Assembly: GCA_012960505.1 (NCBI GenBank)
Contig: DUBC01000022.1
Span: forward strand, 278-64,277
Direction: 5' to 3'
DNA length: 64,000 nucleotides
Source: Verrucomicrobiales bacterium
GTDB taxonomy: Bacteria > Verrucomicrobiota > Verrucomicrobiia > Verrucomicrobiales > DEV007
Part shown: in pieces, positions 26,701 to 34,908 of the stretch
How the letters are laid out: every line of letters starts with the position of its first letter
Numbering within the stretch: the first letter of the stretch is position 1
Notes under the pieces: model-generated
The model's input: only the letters and a program-made list of their open reading frames with translations
What the model was told of the DNA's origin: nothing
Databases searched by the model: none
Position numbers and translations under genes: made by a program

Positions 26701-28184
26701 ACATCCCGCCACTGCTAAGCCGGATGGAGCGGGCGGAACGTGCGATGCGTAGTGCGGTTGCGTCACTGGAGGCGAACGATGCCGACGAGGCGATCGGCCA
26801 CCAGGAGCAGGCGGCTGATATCCTGGCCGAGGCGTATGCGATCGTTACCAGGCAAAACGAACAGCTCGGCTTGCTGCAGAGTCTCCTGATGTTTCAGCGA
26901 TCAGTCGGGTTTGCCAATGGCTATATGGGCGACATTGTCGCCGAGCAGCGGGACATGATCGCGGCGACCAAGGCGTTGAAATCAGACGACGCCTCACACC
27001 TGTTGCCGATGCTCAAGAACCTGAGACGCTGTATGGATGACGTTGCGCCACTGCTGGACATGGTGGCCGCGCGAGTCGATGCCGGCTCGCCGTTGGCCTT
27101 CGCGGTCGCGGACCTTGAGGATGCAGTGGCTTCTCTGCAAAGCGGCGACAAGCTCGACGCTCTTGATGCGCAAGAAGTCGCGGCTGAATCGATTGAAGAA
27201 GTAAACACGCTGGTTGTGGCGGTGAAATCAGAGGCAAATTATGTCGCCGAGATCGTTGAGTTCCTGCATATCGCCGTCGCGGATACCGCCACGCTGGAAT
27301 ATCAGCAAGATGAGTTGGCACGCAAGACGCAGTCGGCCACGCCGGATCAACTGAAAGCCTTGGTAGCGCAGCAGCGCGAGTCGCTTGCCAAGGCAGAGAA
27401 AGAGGGACAACTCCTCGCGTCGGTTACGGGGATGTCAGAGTATGCCGAGCCCGCCAAGCTGATGCGTACTGCACTTGCTCAGTTGGAATCCGACGACGCG
27501 GCTGTCGCTGCCGAGCAGATGGAGCTCGCGGGGGTGGCGCTCAAAGAGAACGCCGAATCCTTGTTTGCGGTAATCAGCATGCTCCACGGCCTGCCGAGTA
27601 TCGAGATCATGGCCTATACCGATCCGGACATTGAGCGATTGGTTGATGTGCTGACTGTCGCTACTGCGCACAAGATACTCTTCCGCGATACGCACAACGC
27701 CGAGGCCCAGGCGATGAAAGCCCTTGCTGAGCAGCAAGGCGAACTCGCGACCCGTTGCCAGGAACTCTCCAAGGTGGGTGAGCCACACGCGATGCTCGAG
27801 ACCGCGTCCACACAGCTTTTGGCGGCCGCCACAGCCATGCAGTCATCCGATCAGAACGCGATCAAGCGCCATCAGAAAGCAGCGATGCAAACGCTTCGGC
27901 AGTTCATCATTGAACAGGCCCTGATTCTGGAGACCGCGGTGCCGCTGGCGGCGGCCCAGGACGCGGCCCCGGATGCGGGTGGCGAGGGCAGTGACAGCGA
28001 GTCGGCGTTTGCCGCCGGGTTTATCTCCGACTTTGTGAGCGGCGAAGCGCCAAAAGACCAGCGAACGGGGTGGAAGGTGCGGGGCGACCGTAACCGAGCC
28101 GCGCTGAATCAGAACTTCGCGCGCGAGCTGCCTTTGGAATACCGCGGCTTGCTGAAAAACTATTACGAGAGGGTTGCCAAATGA
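23769..28184 (+). CDS. Giant DUF4175-like membrane protein with long coiled coil
   Basis: The start at 23769 (ATGA overlap with the previous stop) gives 1471 residues; a longer frame from 23688 would overlap the upstream gene by 85 bases and is less likely. The protein has membrane segments at about 33-75 and 135-165, then beta-rich Ig-like domains (about 190-470), and then some 900 residues that are almost entirely charged helix with heptad character. It ends in a short basic tail (LPLEYRGLLKNYYERVAK). This resembles the DUF4175-like proteins in MoxR-VWA operons. It probably spans the periplasm as a long stalk or scaffold. No enzymatic motif is visible. The repeat-like helical modules (for instance LESNDADEAIGHQEQAADIL) suggest internal duplication. 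Confidence 0.75.
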   Translation: MSDGTQEFTLKSRLRAVWRRTQRKHYSAGLLAMCRWGIPLFLLGMAVDRLAYLPTAGRAVILGILVCVSFYKAWRHGWRHLRRFDAARTALAIEDQHGGLESLLVTAVQFGNSESPSGTSAALWDVTRSKAEGAAGDLEPRKIVTFRALWGPVWVTLILAGVMLAIGVLNGPFLAAGLARIFNPWLAISYPTYTILDLGVGDMVVKEGETAQIVIGVSGVVPDKAKLFLRTGEGRPREMELEINDDSCEYTIASASRDFSYRMKAGDARSDWHQVRVINAPRIVQVQVGLEFPAYLERSAESVEALTLTVPQDTRLHWDLTLDRPIREAVLNRDGKEPLPLQVTNDGRQVVVEEEVEASRGYSFSWVEKEYGFDFTSPRYYLQVASDQAPRVELTSPESNLVAMIGRQLSLAVRVQDDHGIGSTAVAYRVNQRDETAVELNLSPQSGQGEQPIDWDYRETLPDLKIGDTVSFTLEVSDRYPGQNGPHVVRSETRRMTFLSKEDYLEQIQKKKDRLLSRVQTSYRQQRAAFDSVRNLEPNADDYMQACQVEAIRQELVRDQLKGIAERLKDLLDDLAANNVSDATEGESLDHVRTALRDIADTHLADAASRLRHQSGVAGGDTQESPDPSSAARAVNTAARELGSLVLLRSIDTAQEVYAREARMLAQVQASLRWRTVQAEPGVSLSKEQDELAQWTHRLITDLQNGMRYEKRPLAVLRLIQSVKGVQAAQTEERMRQAAVLITQGQVDQAERLQAELVTTLLDAEFSVRLSGAYSTLIKTRDQMRSIVSAQEMLREQCAGMSAQTFETRAAQVAQAQTMLRKRLLTLLLQTVPAPRTQLFDESWPEAPPVQSLLKGADRAMADALERFAAGQQEAAISQQREAEQALTHLTGLVDHWSAELGLKTLGLSALVAVTGERLAIIEEAEAQVIALLEKTDIAAADEQKVDGLAEPQLLLTEELAAFNSDLVVQSQSKSDRDIPPLLSRMERAERAMRSAVASLEANDADEAIGHQEQAADILAEAYAIVTRQNEQLGLLQSLLMFQRSVGFANGYMGDIVAEQRDMIAATKALKSDDASHLLPMLKNLRRCMDDVAPLLDMVAARVDAGSPLAFAVADLEDAVASLQSGDKLDALDAQEVAAESIEEVNTLVVAVKSEANYVAEIVEFLHIAVADTATLEYQQDELARKTQSATPDQLKALVAQQRESLAKAEKEGQLLASVTGMSEYAEPAKLMRTALAQLESDDAAVAAEQMELAGVALKENAESLFAVISMLHGLPSIEIMAYTDPDIERLVDVLTVATAHKILFRDTHNAEAQAMKALAEQQGELATRCQELSKVGEPHAMLETASTQLLAAATAMQSSDQNAIKRHQKAAMQTLRQFIIEQALILETAVPLAAAQDAAPDAGGEGSDSESAFAAGFISDFVSGEAPKDQRTGWKVRGDRNRAALNQNFARELPLEYRGLLKNYYERVAK

Positions 28185-29287
28185 AAGTCATCAACAACAG
28201 CAAACAGCGTTGTCTCACCACGGTCCTGTGCTTTGTCACGGCCAGTTTCCTCGCGGAGCTACTTGCCGCGCAGGACAAGCCTGCGGATGCACCACTAGCC
28301 ATCGAAGCGCCCGCCGCCGCGGAAGCCGAGGCACCCGAATTGACCGAGGAGGCTGAGAAGGCCATCGAGCGCGGCCTGAAATTCCTTATCGCGAATCAGA
28401 ATAAGGACGGCTCATGGTCTTCGGCGGATCCTGAAAAAGGTGGGGGTGGAGGACATGCAATCGCGGGAACCAGTCTCGGGCTCATGGCATTTATGGTCGA
28501 GGGCCATTTCCCCGGATTTGGTCCTTATGGCAAGGCCTTGGATCGCGCGAAGGACTACCTGCTCAAAAGATCCAAGGATTCCCCATCAGGTGCGATGGGA
28601 GTGAAGATGTATGAAATTGGTCTCTTCACCATTGCGATGTCCGAGCTTTGGGGGATGACCAGTGACCCGGAAGACAACAAGGAGATTCAGGTGGCCTTGG
28701 AACGAATTGTCGAAGTCATCTTAAGATCGCAGAGCCCGCTGGGTGGCTGGCGCTACGCACCCCGCCCGGACGCCGGACAGGACACTTCGGTGACTGCGAT
28801 GGTTTTTGTCTCGCTTGCATCGGCGCGTGAGGCGGGCGTTCTGGTTCCGGCGGAAACGATTGAGCGGCTGACCGGCTACCTTCGCGATCAGGCCTTCGAC
28901 GAGCAAAGAGGCGGCTTTGGCTATCAGGGCAAAGGCTACACCATCGCCTGCACAGCCGGGGGTGTTTATGCGGCCCAACTTGCGGGCAACCGGGACACGG
29001 AATGGGTCTCGGCAGCGATCAACTCGCTGGAGAATGATCCCAAGATGTTTTCCAGAAAAGACAACGGCCACTTCTATTACTCGCACTATTACGCGATGCA
29101 GGCGATGGTCCAGGCGGGTGAAGAGCACTACGCCAAGTGGTATCCCAAGATCCGCGACACGCTGATCTCCCTGCAGCAGCCTAATGGGTCATGGCAGGAA
29201 AAGGAGCTGGATTATCCGCACAAGACGCCGATGTCGATTATCATCCTCGGGACCCCGAACCGGTATATTCCGGTCTATCAACGCTAA
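28181..29287 (+). CDS. Secreted terpene-cyclase/prenyltransferase-fold protein
   Basis: This 368-aa protein has a signal peptide (about 1-30, cleavage near LAAQ), an Ala/Glu-rich linker, and an alpha/alpha-barrel built of QW-like repeats: QNKDGSW (about 73-79), QSPLGGW and QQPNGSW. This is the squalene-hopene-cyclase/prenyltransferase fold, but the acidic DxDD cyclase motif is not seen and the protein is exported, so it is probably a binding rather than a cyclising protein. Exported members of this kind are common in planctomycetal MoxR-VWA clusters. It is coupled to the coiled-coil gene by an ATGA overlap. Confidence 0.75.
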   Translation: MKVINNSKQRCLTTVLCFVTASFLAELLAAQDKPADAPLAIEAPAAAEAEAPELTEEAEKAIERGLKFLIANQNKDGSWSSADPEKGGGGGHAIAGTSLGLMAFMVEGHFPGFGPYGKALDRAKDYLLKRSKDSPSGAMGVKMYEIGLFTIAMSELWGMTSDPEDNKEIQVALERIVEVILRSQSPLGGWRYAPRPDAGQDTSVTAMVFVSLASAREAGVLVPAETIERLTGYLRDQAFDEQRGGFGYQGKGYTIACTAGGVYAAQLAGNRDTEWVSAAINSLENDPKMFSRKDNGHFYYSHYYAMQAMVQAGEEHYAKWYPKIRDTLISLQQPNGSWQEKELDYPHKTPMSIIILGTPNRYIPVYQR

Positions 29288-29299
29288 AGAAAAAGTCCG

Positions 29300-30088
29300 A
29301 TGTTCAATAGGCGAAGGAAGAACGATCAGCTTGCGCGCCTGCTGCAGCTTGGCTTCGCCTTGGCCTTGGTCTTCATCGCTCCGGTATGTGCGGGCGAAGA
29401 AAAGACGGGCAAACATTTATTCATCCTTTCAGGCCAATCGAATATGACCGGGGCTGTGAAAGTAGCGTTCACTGCTCATGTTGAGGAGCGGTATGGGAAG
29501 GAGAACACCGTCGTGGTGATGCGGATGAAAAGTGGACGCGGCATTCGCTTCTGGGTTGCCGACTACGATCAACCTGCCGATCGCGGACTGACGGAAAAGA
29601 AGATGACTTCCAATGGGATGGAATATAAACCCCTGATTGAGGCCGCATTGGCCGCAGTTAAAGCTCAATCTTTCGATACGGTGGGATTCATCTGGATGCA
29701 GGGTGAGTCGGACGCCAACAACCAACTCTCCGAAGTCTACAAAGAAAGCTTTCTCAAACTCGTCGGGCAGCTCCGGAAGGATCTCAAGCGTGAAGATCTC
29801 TACTATGTGATCGGCCGTATCAACGATTACGCCAAAAGCAGACCCGATAACGTGCACTGGAAACGGGTCAGGGAGACCCAGGTTAAGCTGGGCAAGACTC
29901 CGGGCAACGCCTGGATTGATACCGATGACCTCAATGGTGGCGACGCCGATAATCCAGATGGGGATATTCATTTTCCGAGTGAGGGGGCGGGCTCGCTTGG
30001 CCAGCGCTTCGCGAAAAAAGCCATCGAATTGATCAGTAAGAGACCAACAAGAACTGCGAACGAACTAAAAACAAAAAAAGAGGAATGA
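29300..30088 (+). CDS. Sialate O-acetylesterase-like (SASA/SGNH) carbohydrate esterase
   Basis: This 262-aa exported protein has an N-terminal signal peptide (cleavage after VCAG, about 33) and an SGNH-type esterase domain. The nucleophile block is FILSGQSNMTG (Ser about 48). The next block is FIWMQGESDANN (about 132-143), and the catalytic Asp-His pair is in GDIHFPSEGAG. Members remove O-acetyl groups from sugars in the periplasm or outside. It starts 12 bases after the previous stop and overlaps the next gene by four bases. Its presence in a MoxR-VWA operon is unusual and hints that the complex handles an acetylated cell-surface polymer, which is inference. Confidence 0.82.
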   Translation: MFNRRRKNDQLARLLQLGFALALVFIAPVCAGEEKTGKHLFILSGQSNMTGAVKVAFTAHVEERYGKENTVVVMRMKSGRGIRFWVADYDQPADRGLTEKKMTSNGMEYKPLIEAALAAVKAQSFDTVGFIWMQGESDANNQLSEVYKESFLKLVGQLRKDLKREDLYYVIGRINDYAKSRPDNVHWKRVRETQVKLGKTPGNAWIDTDDLNGGDADNPDGDIHFPSEGAGSLGQRFAKKAIELISKRPTRTANELKTKKEE

Positions 30089-32016
30089 CCATGAAAACAC
30101 CCCGTAAATCTATCAAGTTGTTGTTTGGACTGATTGTAGTTCTCACGAATTTTTTAGCCGTTTCTTTAGCTTCTGGAAAGGAGCCGGTGCCAGTGCTTTC
30201 GAAGCAAGGGAAGGTTCTTGAAAAAGAGTATGCCGGAGAGCTTGATGCGATTCAGAAAGAGATTATAGCAGCCCTGCCTGCGATCGATGCGGACAAGAAG
30301 TCGGCATTTGAAACCGCCCGTACGGAGTTGGGCGCGCTTAAGGCTCCGGCTGAAGATGCCGGGCAAGCGACACACAAAGCCTACCAAACGGCCAAACCGC
30401 TGGCGGAGGCGAAGGCGCTCGATAGTGCCCGGCCGCTGCTCGCCGACCTTGAGGCTTTGCTGACCAGCGACGCTTTGGATGGCAAGCTGATGAAGGCTGC
30501 GATTCTGCAGCACGGAACACCGGCAGGATTGGCCGAGTTCGCGCAACAAAGCGAGGCCCACAAGGCCTTACTCGATCAACTTTTTGCCGATGAGAAGTTG
30601 ATGAATCAGATTCTTAAGTCGGGCGGCGCGAATGGAGGCGAATATGGCGAGGCTATGGAAGTCTACACCGCGATCCTTGAGGCGAGCGAGTTGGCGCGCA
30701 AGCCGGGCATCCTGCAACGTCTCGCTCTCGGCACTGCTCTTCATCAGCCGTGGCTGAACGGGAAGGAAAAAGGAGGAAGCGTGAACGGGATTGTCTTTGC
30801 CGACAACAAAACCCCGGATGGCCAGGTCGCACGCTACCTGCATTATGAAAAAGCTTACCTCGCCAAAGAACTGGATCCGCAGTTCAAAGATTTCAACACC
30901 TGGGAATGCCGCTTCATCACGAACGACCCTTACACCAATGAAGAGGCCACCTGGGGGCGTGAGATGCTTCGCCAGTTCCGGCCGGACCACATTACCAACC
31001 CCGATCAGAAATGGCGCTACACGCGTATTGTGAAAAGTGATGTGCCGTATTGCAGCACGCGGAGTGACGACTCGTTGGGCTTGCCTCAGCAGCAGGCAAT
31101 CGCGTTGGGCGGGGTCTGCGGTCGCCGCGCCTTCTTCGGTCGGTTCATTGCCCGCGCATTCGGGATCCCCTCTAGGCGTTCGGCCTCAAGTGGGCACGCC
31201 GCCATGAATCGCTGGACGCCCGATGGTTGGGTAAACAATTTCGGCGCCTGGTGGTCGCACAACTGGTGCGGTCCCCAGGGGGGCCTCGATTTCTATCTCG
31301 ATTCCCAGGCGCGCGAGCACGAAGCGGATTACCAACAGGTGCTTCGGGCCCAATGGATCGGCGATGCGCTGGGGCAGGAAGATGTCAGCCTTCGCCAATA
31401 CGGTCAGGGCGGTGATTTTTGGGACGGACTCGCATTTTATAAAAAGCGGGCAGTCGTTGAGGCCGCCAATCAGGAGCAAGCCGCAGCCGACGCAGAACTG
31501 GCGGCGCTGAGTGCGGAAGAAGCTCGTCTGCTCGGTGAGTCGGATAAGGTTCTCGGCGATGGCGAGGTTCAGGAAATCGTCATTCCCGAGGAAGACAAGA
31601 AGATCGTCGTCGCCGAAGACGGAACGATCACCGTTCCTGCGGTGGCTTGCACCAGCCCGAAGAATAACACCGAAAAAGTTGGGTTCCTAAATAGCTGGGG
31701 CGGCGGTATGCAGATTCACTACCAGCGTTTGGGAGCTCGTCCCGAGATTCTGCGATACACGATCGAAGTTCCTGCGGCCGGGAAATACGAATTGAGCTTT
31801 AATGCCAGCACCGTCTCGGAAAAGTATGAAGTCATTGCCCGGATCAACAGACGCACGATCGTCAACGCGATGCTCCCCTATACCAAGGGAAATTGGCAGC
31901 GGACTGAACCCGAAGTCATCGACCTGAAGGAGGGAAGAAATACCATCATGCTGACCTTCCGCGCACCCAATCGAGGCGTGAGCATCAAAGAGTTCCAGCT
32001 CAAGCCGGTGAAATAA
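30085..32016 (+). CDS. Secreted transglutaminase-like protein with C-terminal carbohydrate-binding-like domain
   Basis: This protein is 643 aa from the coupled ATG at 30085, or 641 from 30091, which has AGAGGA six bases upstream and may be the real start. A signal peptide is followed by a helical region rich in Ala, Lys and Glu. A papain-like transglutaminase core follows, with GGVCGRRAFFGRFIARAFGIP (Cys about 343) and SSGHAAMNRW (His about 370). Then comes an Ala/Glu-rich linker, and a C-terminal beta-sandwich like the carbohydrate-binding module found after such domains. The Cys-His order fits a peptidase or transglutaminase acting outside the cytoplasm. The protein at 42955-44895 shares the core motifs at low identity. 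Confidence 0.65.
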   Translation: MTMKTPRKSIKLLFGLIVVLTNFLAVSLASGKEPVPVLSKQGKVLEKEYAGELDAIQKEIIAALPAIDADKKSAFETARTELGALKAPAEDAGQATHKAYQTAKPLAEAKALDSARPLLADLEALLTSDALDGKLMKAAILQHGTPAGLAEFAQQSEAHKALLDQLFADEKLMNQILKSGGANGGEYGEAMEVYTAILEASELARKPGILQRLALGTALHQPWLNGKEKGGSVNGIVFADNKTPDGQVARYLHYEKAYLAKELDPQFKDFNTWECRFITNDPYTNEEATWGREMLRQFRPDHITNPDQKWRYTRIVKSDVPYCSTRSDDSLGLPQQQAIALGGVCGRRAFFGRFIARAFGIPSRRSASSGHAAMNRWTPDGWVNNFGAWWSHNWCGPQGGLDFYLDSQAREHEADYQQVLRAQWIGDALGQEDVSLRQYGQGGDFWDGLAFYKKRAVVEAANQEQAAADAELAALSAEEARLLGESDKVLGDGEVQEIVIPEEDKKIVVAEDGTITVPAVACTSPKNNTEKVGFLNSWGGGMQIHYQRLGARPEILRYTIEVPAAGKYELSFNASTVSEKYEVIARINRRTIVNAMLPYTKGNWQRTEPEVIDLKEGRNTIMLTFRAPNRGVSIKEFQLKPVK

Positions 32017-32053
32017 ACAACCACTTGACGTGACGTTGAAAGAGCTTGCTCCC

Positions 32054-34696
32054 ATGAACAGAATTTCTCGGATTGTTGTCACCCTGTTTGTCCTGGCCAG
32101 CGCAGCCGTGTGGTCGTTGCCCGCGATGGGACAGGATCAGGCGGGCTTAATATCAGGCGACGAGATCACCGCGCTTAACGCCAAGCGGGCCGAGGCCGGT
32201 GAGGCGGTGTCCACAGCCAGGAAGAAACTCGCGATCCGGCGCGTGATCCGTGAAGCCGAGGCGCTGATCAAAAAGCATCCGTCCGCTCCCAACCGCTACG
32301 AAGTCCTGAGTATCCAGTTTCGAAGCCAGCAGATGTTGCTCAGCTTAGATAAATCGGTGACAAATCGGAAAGCCTTTTTGGCGACCTGCGAAAAACTCGC
32401 CGCCGCGCCTAACGAGTATGCGGCGCTGCGTCTCGATGCTGATCTGCTGCTTACGCAGGCCGAGTCGGCGCGGAAAGGGGCGGACTCCCACGCCCGTTCC
32501 GATGCTCTTCGTCCCCTGGTCGAGCGCTACCGGGACACCGATGTTGAGCCCAAAGTGATCCGGATCGCGATGATCATGGCGCTGGAATTAGGGAATACCA
32601 AGCTGGTCAACGACCTCCGCAAGGTCGTGGCGGAGCGTTTCCCCGGGAACATGGATTTGATCAACTTCCAGCGCGAGAAGCTGGCTGGCCAGGTCTTTGG
32701 CGCGCCCTTCATTGGTGCCTTTGAGCGGAGCGATGGCACGATGGCACGCTTTCCGATGGACTTTCTGGGTATAACCACTGCGATCTATTGCTGGTCGAGG
32801 GAAGGCGATGGTCTCGAGGATCTTAAGGCTCTGGCTGCCGACTGGAAGAAGGCCAAGGTGGAGCATAACGCCGCAGGACGGTTCCAGTTCGTGAGCATGA
32901 ACATGGACGACCTGCCCGATGCCGGCGAGGGGATCCTGCGTGAACATGGGCTTGATTGGCAGGCCCTCAAGATGCCCAAAGGTCAGGAGAATCCGATCTA
33001 TCAAACCTATGTCAAAAGAGACACCCCGACGATCGTGATCGTGAGCCCGAACGGCTATGTCGCGCTGTATCAATCCGGGGGGCGCAGCAACAGAACCTAT
33101 GAACGGCGGTTGCAGTCGATGTTGGCCAGCCAGTGGGCGCAGTCGCACAACACCAGTCTACTTCAATCGGTTTACTCGGGTGAGTTTTTGGTGATGCAGC
33201 CCGACGGAGATTTTGATCCAGCTGCACCGCCTGAGTTGAAGGCGATCAAACAGGGCCCGATTTCCGGATCCATTCCCGCGGATGAACTCCGCGCCATCCA
33301 GTCCTGCTTCATCGAACCGCCGCTTCGTTACAGCACTCCGCAGAATCAGGTCGTTGCGAATTACGAGAAAGCCAACTCGCTCTGCCTTGCTGCGATCGCA
33401 GCACATTCGAAAGCCCCCGACCTGTGGATCGTGCGCAACCGACGCATCACGGCTTTGATGGGTTTGTGGAAGACACGCGGTGATCAAAAGGCCTTTGCTT
33501 CCGCTGTGACCGAGGCAAAGGCTGCCATCGGAAGTGGCTATCCCAAGGGGACCGATGTGGTGGCCCAACTTTGTTTGGCAAGGCAAGCGCTCCGGGCTCC
33601 CGACGCGAAACCGAAAGAGATCATCGAGAGTTTTGTGAAATCGGCAGGAGGAAAGGAAGCGTCCGCTCCGGCTCTCCTCGCGGCCTCACTTCTCGCGCTG
33701 GATACCGGCGCCCGGCGACTGCACGATCAATATCGCCAGACATTTCTGGGCAAGTATGCTACGGACCCGACGATGTGGACCGCGACCTCCTTCCTGCTGG
33801 ATCGCTATCTCCGATACTGGTTGTACCACCCGCCCTATGTGGCGGGTTGGACTTACGGCCGCCGCCAGGGACACTTCCTCGCGATCGGCACACCCGAAGA
33901 AGCGCGGCGCACTTTTCAAACCGAGTTGAAAACACTTGATGGCGAGACGGTCAAAATCCCCGAGTCGTCCGACGGGAAGTGGACCGTGATTTCGTTCGTC
34001 CCGACCGCTGCGGGTAATGGGTATCTGAGGCGATACGCCTCCTTTGTTTCGGCCCGACCTTTTCAAGACACCAACCTGATCGTTGCCGTCATCGATGACG
34101 ATGTCGAGACGGCGGGCAAGTTACTCAAAGAGAAAGCTGCAGAACTTGAGAAAAGGAGACAACAACCTGACACCTTCCCAACCCTGCTTGTGCCCGGTGG
34201 GTTGCAAAACCCGATCGTGCGCAAGCTCGGAATGATCACAGATGAGGAGAAGCCCAAGAACAATATCCTGATGCTCCGGCCGGATGGTAGCATTGCGGTC
34301 GCGCTCTCGGGACTGACGATGGGCGCGCAAAAGGGTTCGGTGATCCAGAACGTCATTGAGTTTCACGACGAGGAAATGATCGATAAAGCGCTGGCCAAGG
34401 GCGACCTCGATGAAGCCAAGCGACTGGCTTTCGCGCATGCGCCGGTCGAGCAGGTGCGCCCGGAGGATGCCCCCCGGAATTGGAAGCCAAAGAAGCTCAC
34501 CGTCCCTCACCTGCGGAGTCGGGCTAAGGTCTATTTGGCGATGGGGGATCTGGAGGCCGCCTCTGCCGACGCGGAAGAAGTCTACCTGACGGTGAACAGC
34601 AAAGCCGGTTATCTCAGCATGCGAACGGACGAGCTGGAAGAGACCGCAGCGCTTCGAGAAACCATTCGAAAGACGCGCGACGAAGCAAAGCAGTAG
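32054..34696 (+). CDS. Secreted protein with two thioredoxin-like folds lacking CxxC
   Basis: The start at 32054 gives 880 residues with a good signal peptide (cleavage after AMGQ). The N-terminal part (about 30-215) is helical and TPR-like. A first thioredoxin/TlpA-like fold covers about 220-350 (TPTIVIVSPNGYVALYQSGG is its end), another helical region follows, and a second similar fold covers about 630-760 (FPTLLVPGG, then LRPDGSIAVALSG). Neither fold has a CxxC, so they cannot do disulfide chemistry and are probably structural or binding modules. The gene ends the operon and the GC-rich block. It starts 37 bases after the previous stop. Confidence 0.68.
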   Translation: MNRISRIVVTLFVLASAAVWSLPAMGQDQAGLISGDEITALNAKRAEAGEAVSTARKKLAIRRVIREAEALIKKHPSAPNRYEVLSIQFRSQQMLLSLDKSVTNRKAFLATCEKLAAAPNEYAALRLDADLLLTQAESARKGADSHARSDALRPLVERYRDTDVEPKVIRIAMIMALELGNTKLVNDLRKVVAERFPGNMDLINFQREKLAGQVFGAPFIGAFERSDGTMARFPMDFLGITTAIYCWSREGDGLEDLKALAADWKKAKVEHNAAGRFQFVSMNMDDLPDAGEGILREHGLDWQALKMPKGQENPIYQTYVKRDTPTIVIVSPNGYVALYQSGGRSNRTYERRLQSMLASQWAQSHNTSLLQSVYSGEFLVMQPDGDFDPAAPPELKAIKQGPISGSIPADELRAIQSCFIEPPLRYSTPQNQVVANYEKANSLCLAAIAAHSKAPDLWIVRNRRITALMGLWKTRGDQKAFASAVTEAKAAIGSGYPKGTDVVAQLCLARQALRAPDAKPKEIIESFVKSAGGKEASAPALLAASLLALDTGARRLHDQYRQTFLGKYATDPTMWTATSFLLDRYLRYWLYHPPYVAGWTYGRRQGHFLAIGTPEEARRTFQTELKTLDGETVKIPESSDGKWTVISFVPTAAGNGYLRRYASFVSARPFQDTNLIVAVIDDDVETAGKLLKEKAAELEKRRQQPDTFPTLLVPGGLQNPIVRKLGMITDEEKPKNNILMLRPDGSIAVALSGLTMGAQKGSVIQNVIEFHDEEMIDKALAKGDLDEAKRLAFAHAPVEQVRPEDAPRNWKPKKLTVPHLRSRAKVYLAMGDLEAASADAEEVYLTVNSKAGYLSMRTDELEETAALRETIRKTRDEAKQ

Positions 34697-34908
34697 CTGG
34701 TTCACTTTGAATGGCTTAATATTCTGGCAAATATAATCTTATAGATGCGAGTAATTGTTATTTTAACTAGCTTAGAAAAGAAAATTTCTTAGTGGGTTCT
34801 ATTTTGTTAAATCTGGTAGTTAATTCAGTGGTGACGAATAATCTATTGGTAATTGTGGTATTGGAATCAGGTTGCAGGATTCAGGAGTCATCTGATAGAA
34901 TTGCTTCG

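Larger units (their letters stand above)
16040..34696. other. GC-rich block (regulator plus nine-gene operon)
   Basis: From the sulfatase junction to the stop codon of the thioredoxin-fold gene the DNA is visibly GC-rich, with G or C at most third codon positions. Sequence on both sides is AT-rich or intermediate. The change is abrupt at both ends and coincides with gene boundaries. No integrase, transposase, tRNA or flanking direct repeat was seen. It may be a horizontally acquired segment; a join of two genomes during assembly is the main alternative. Confidence 0.6.
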
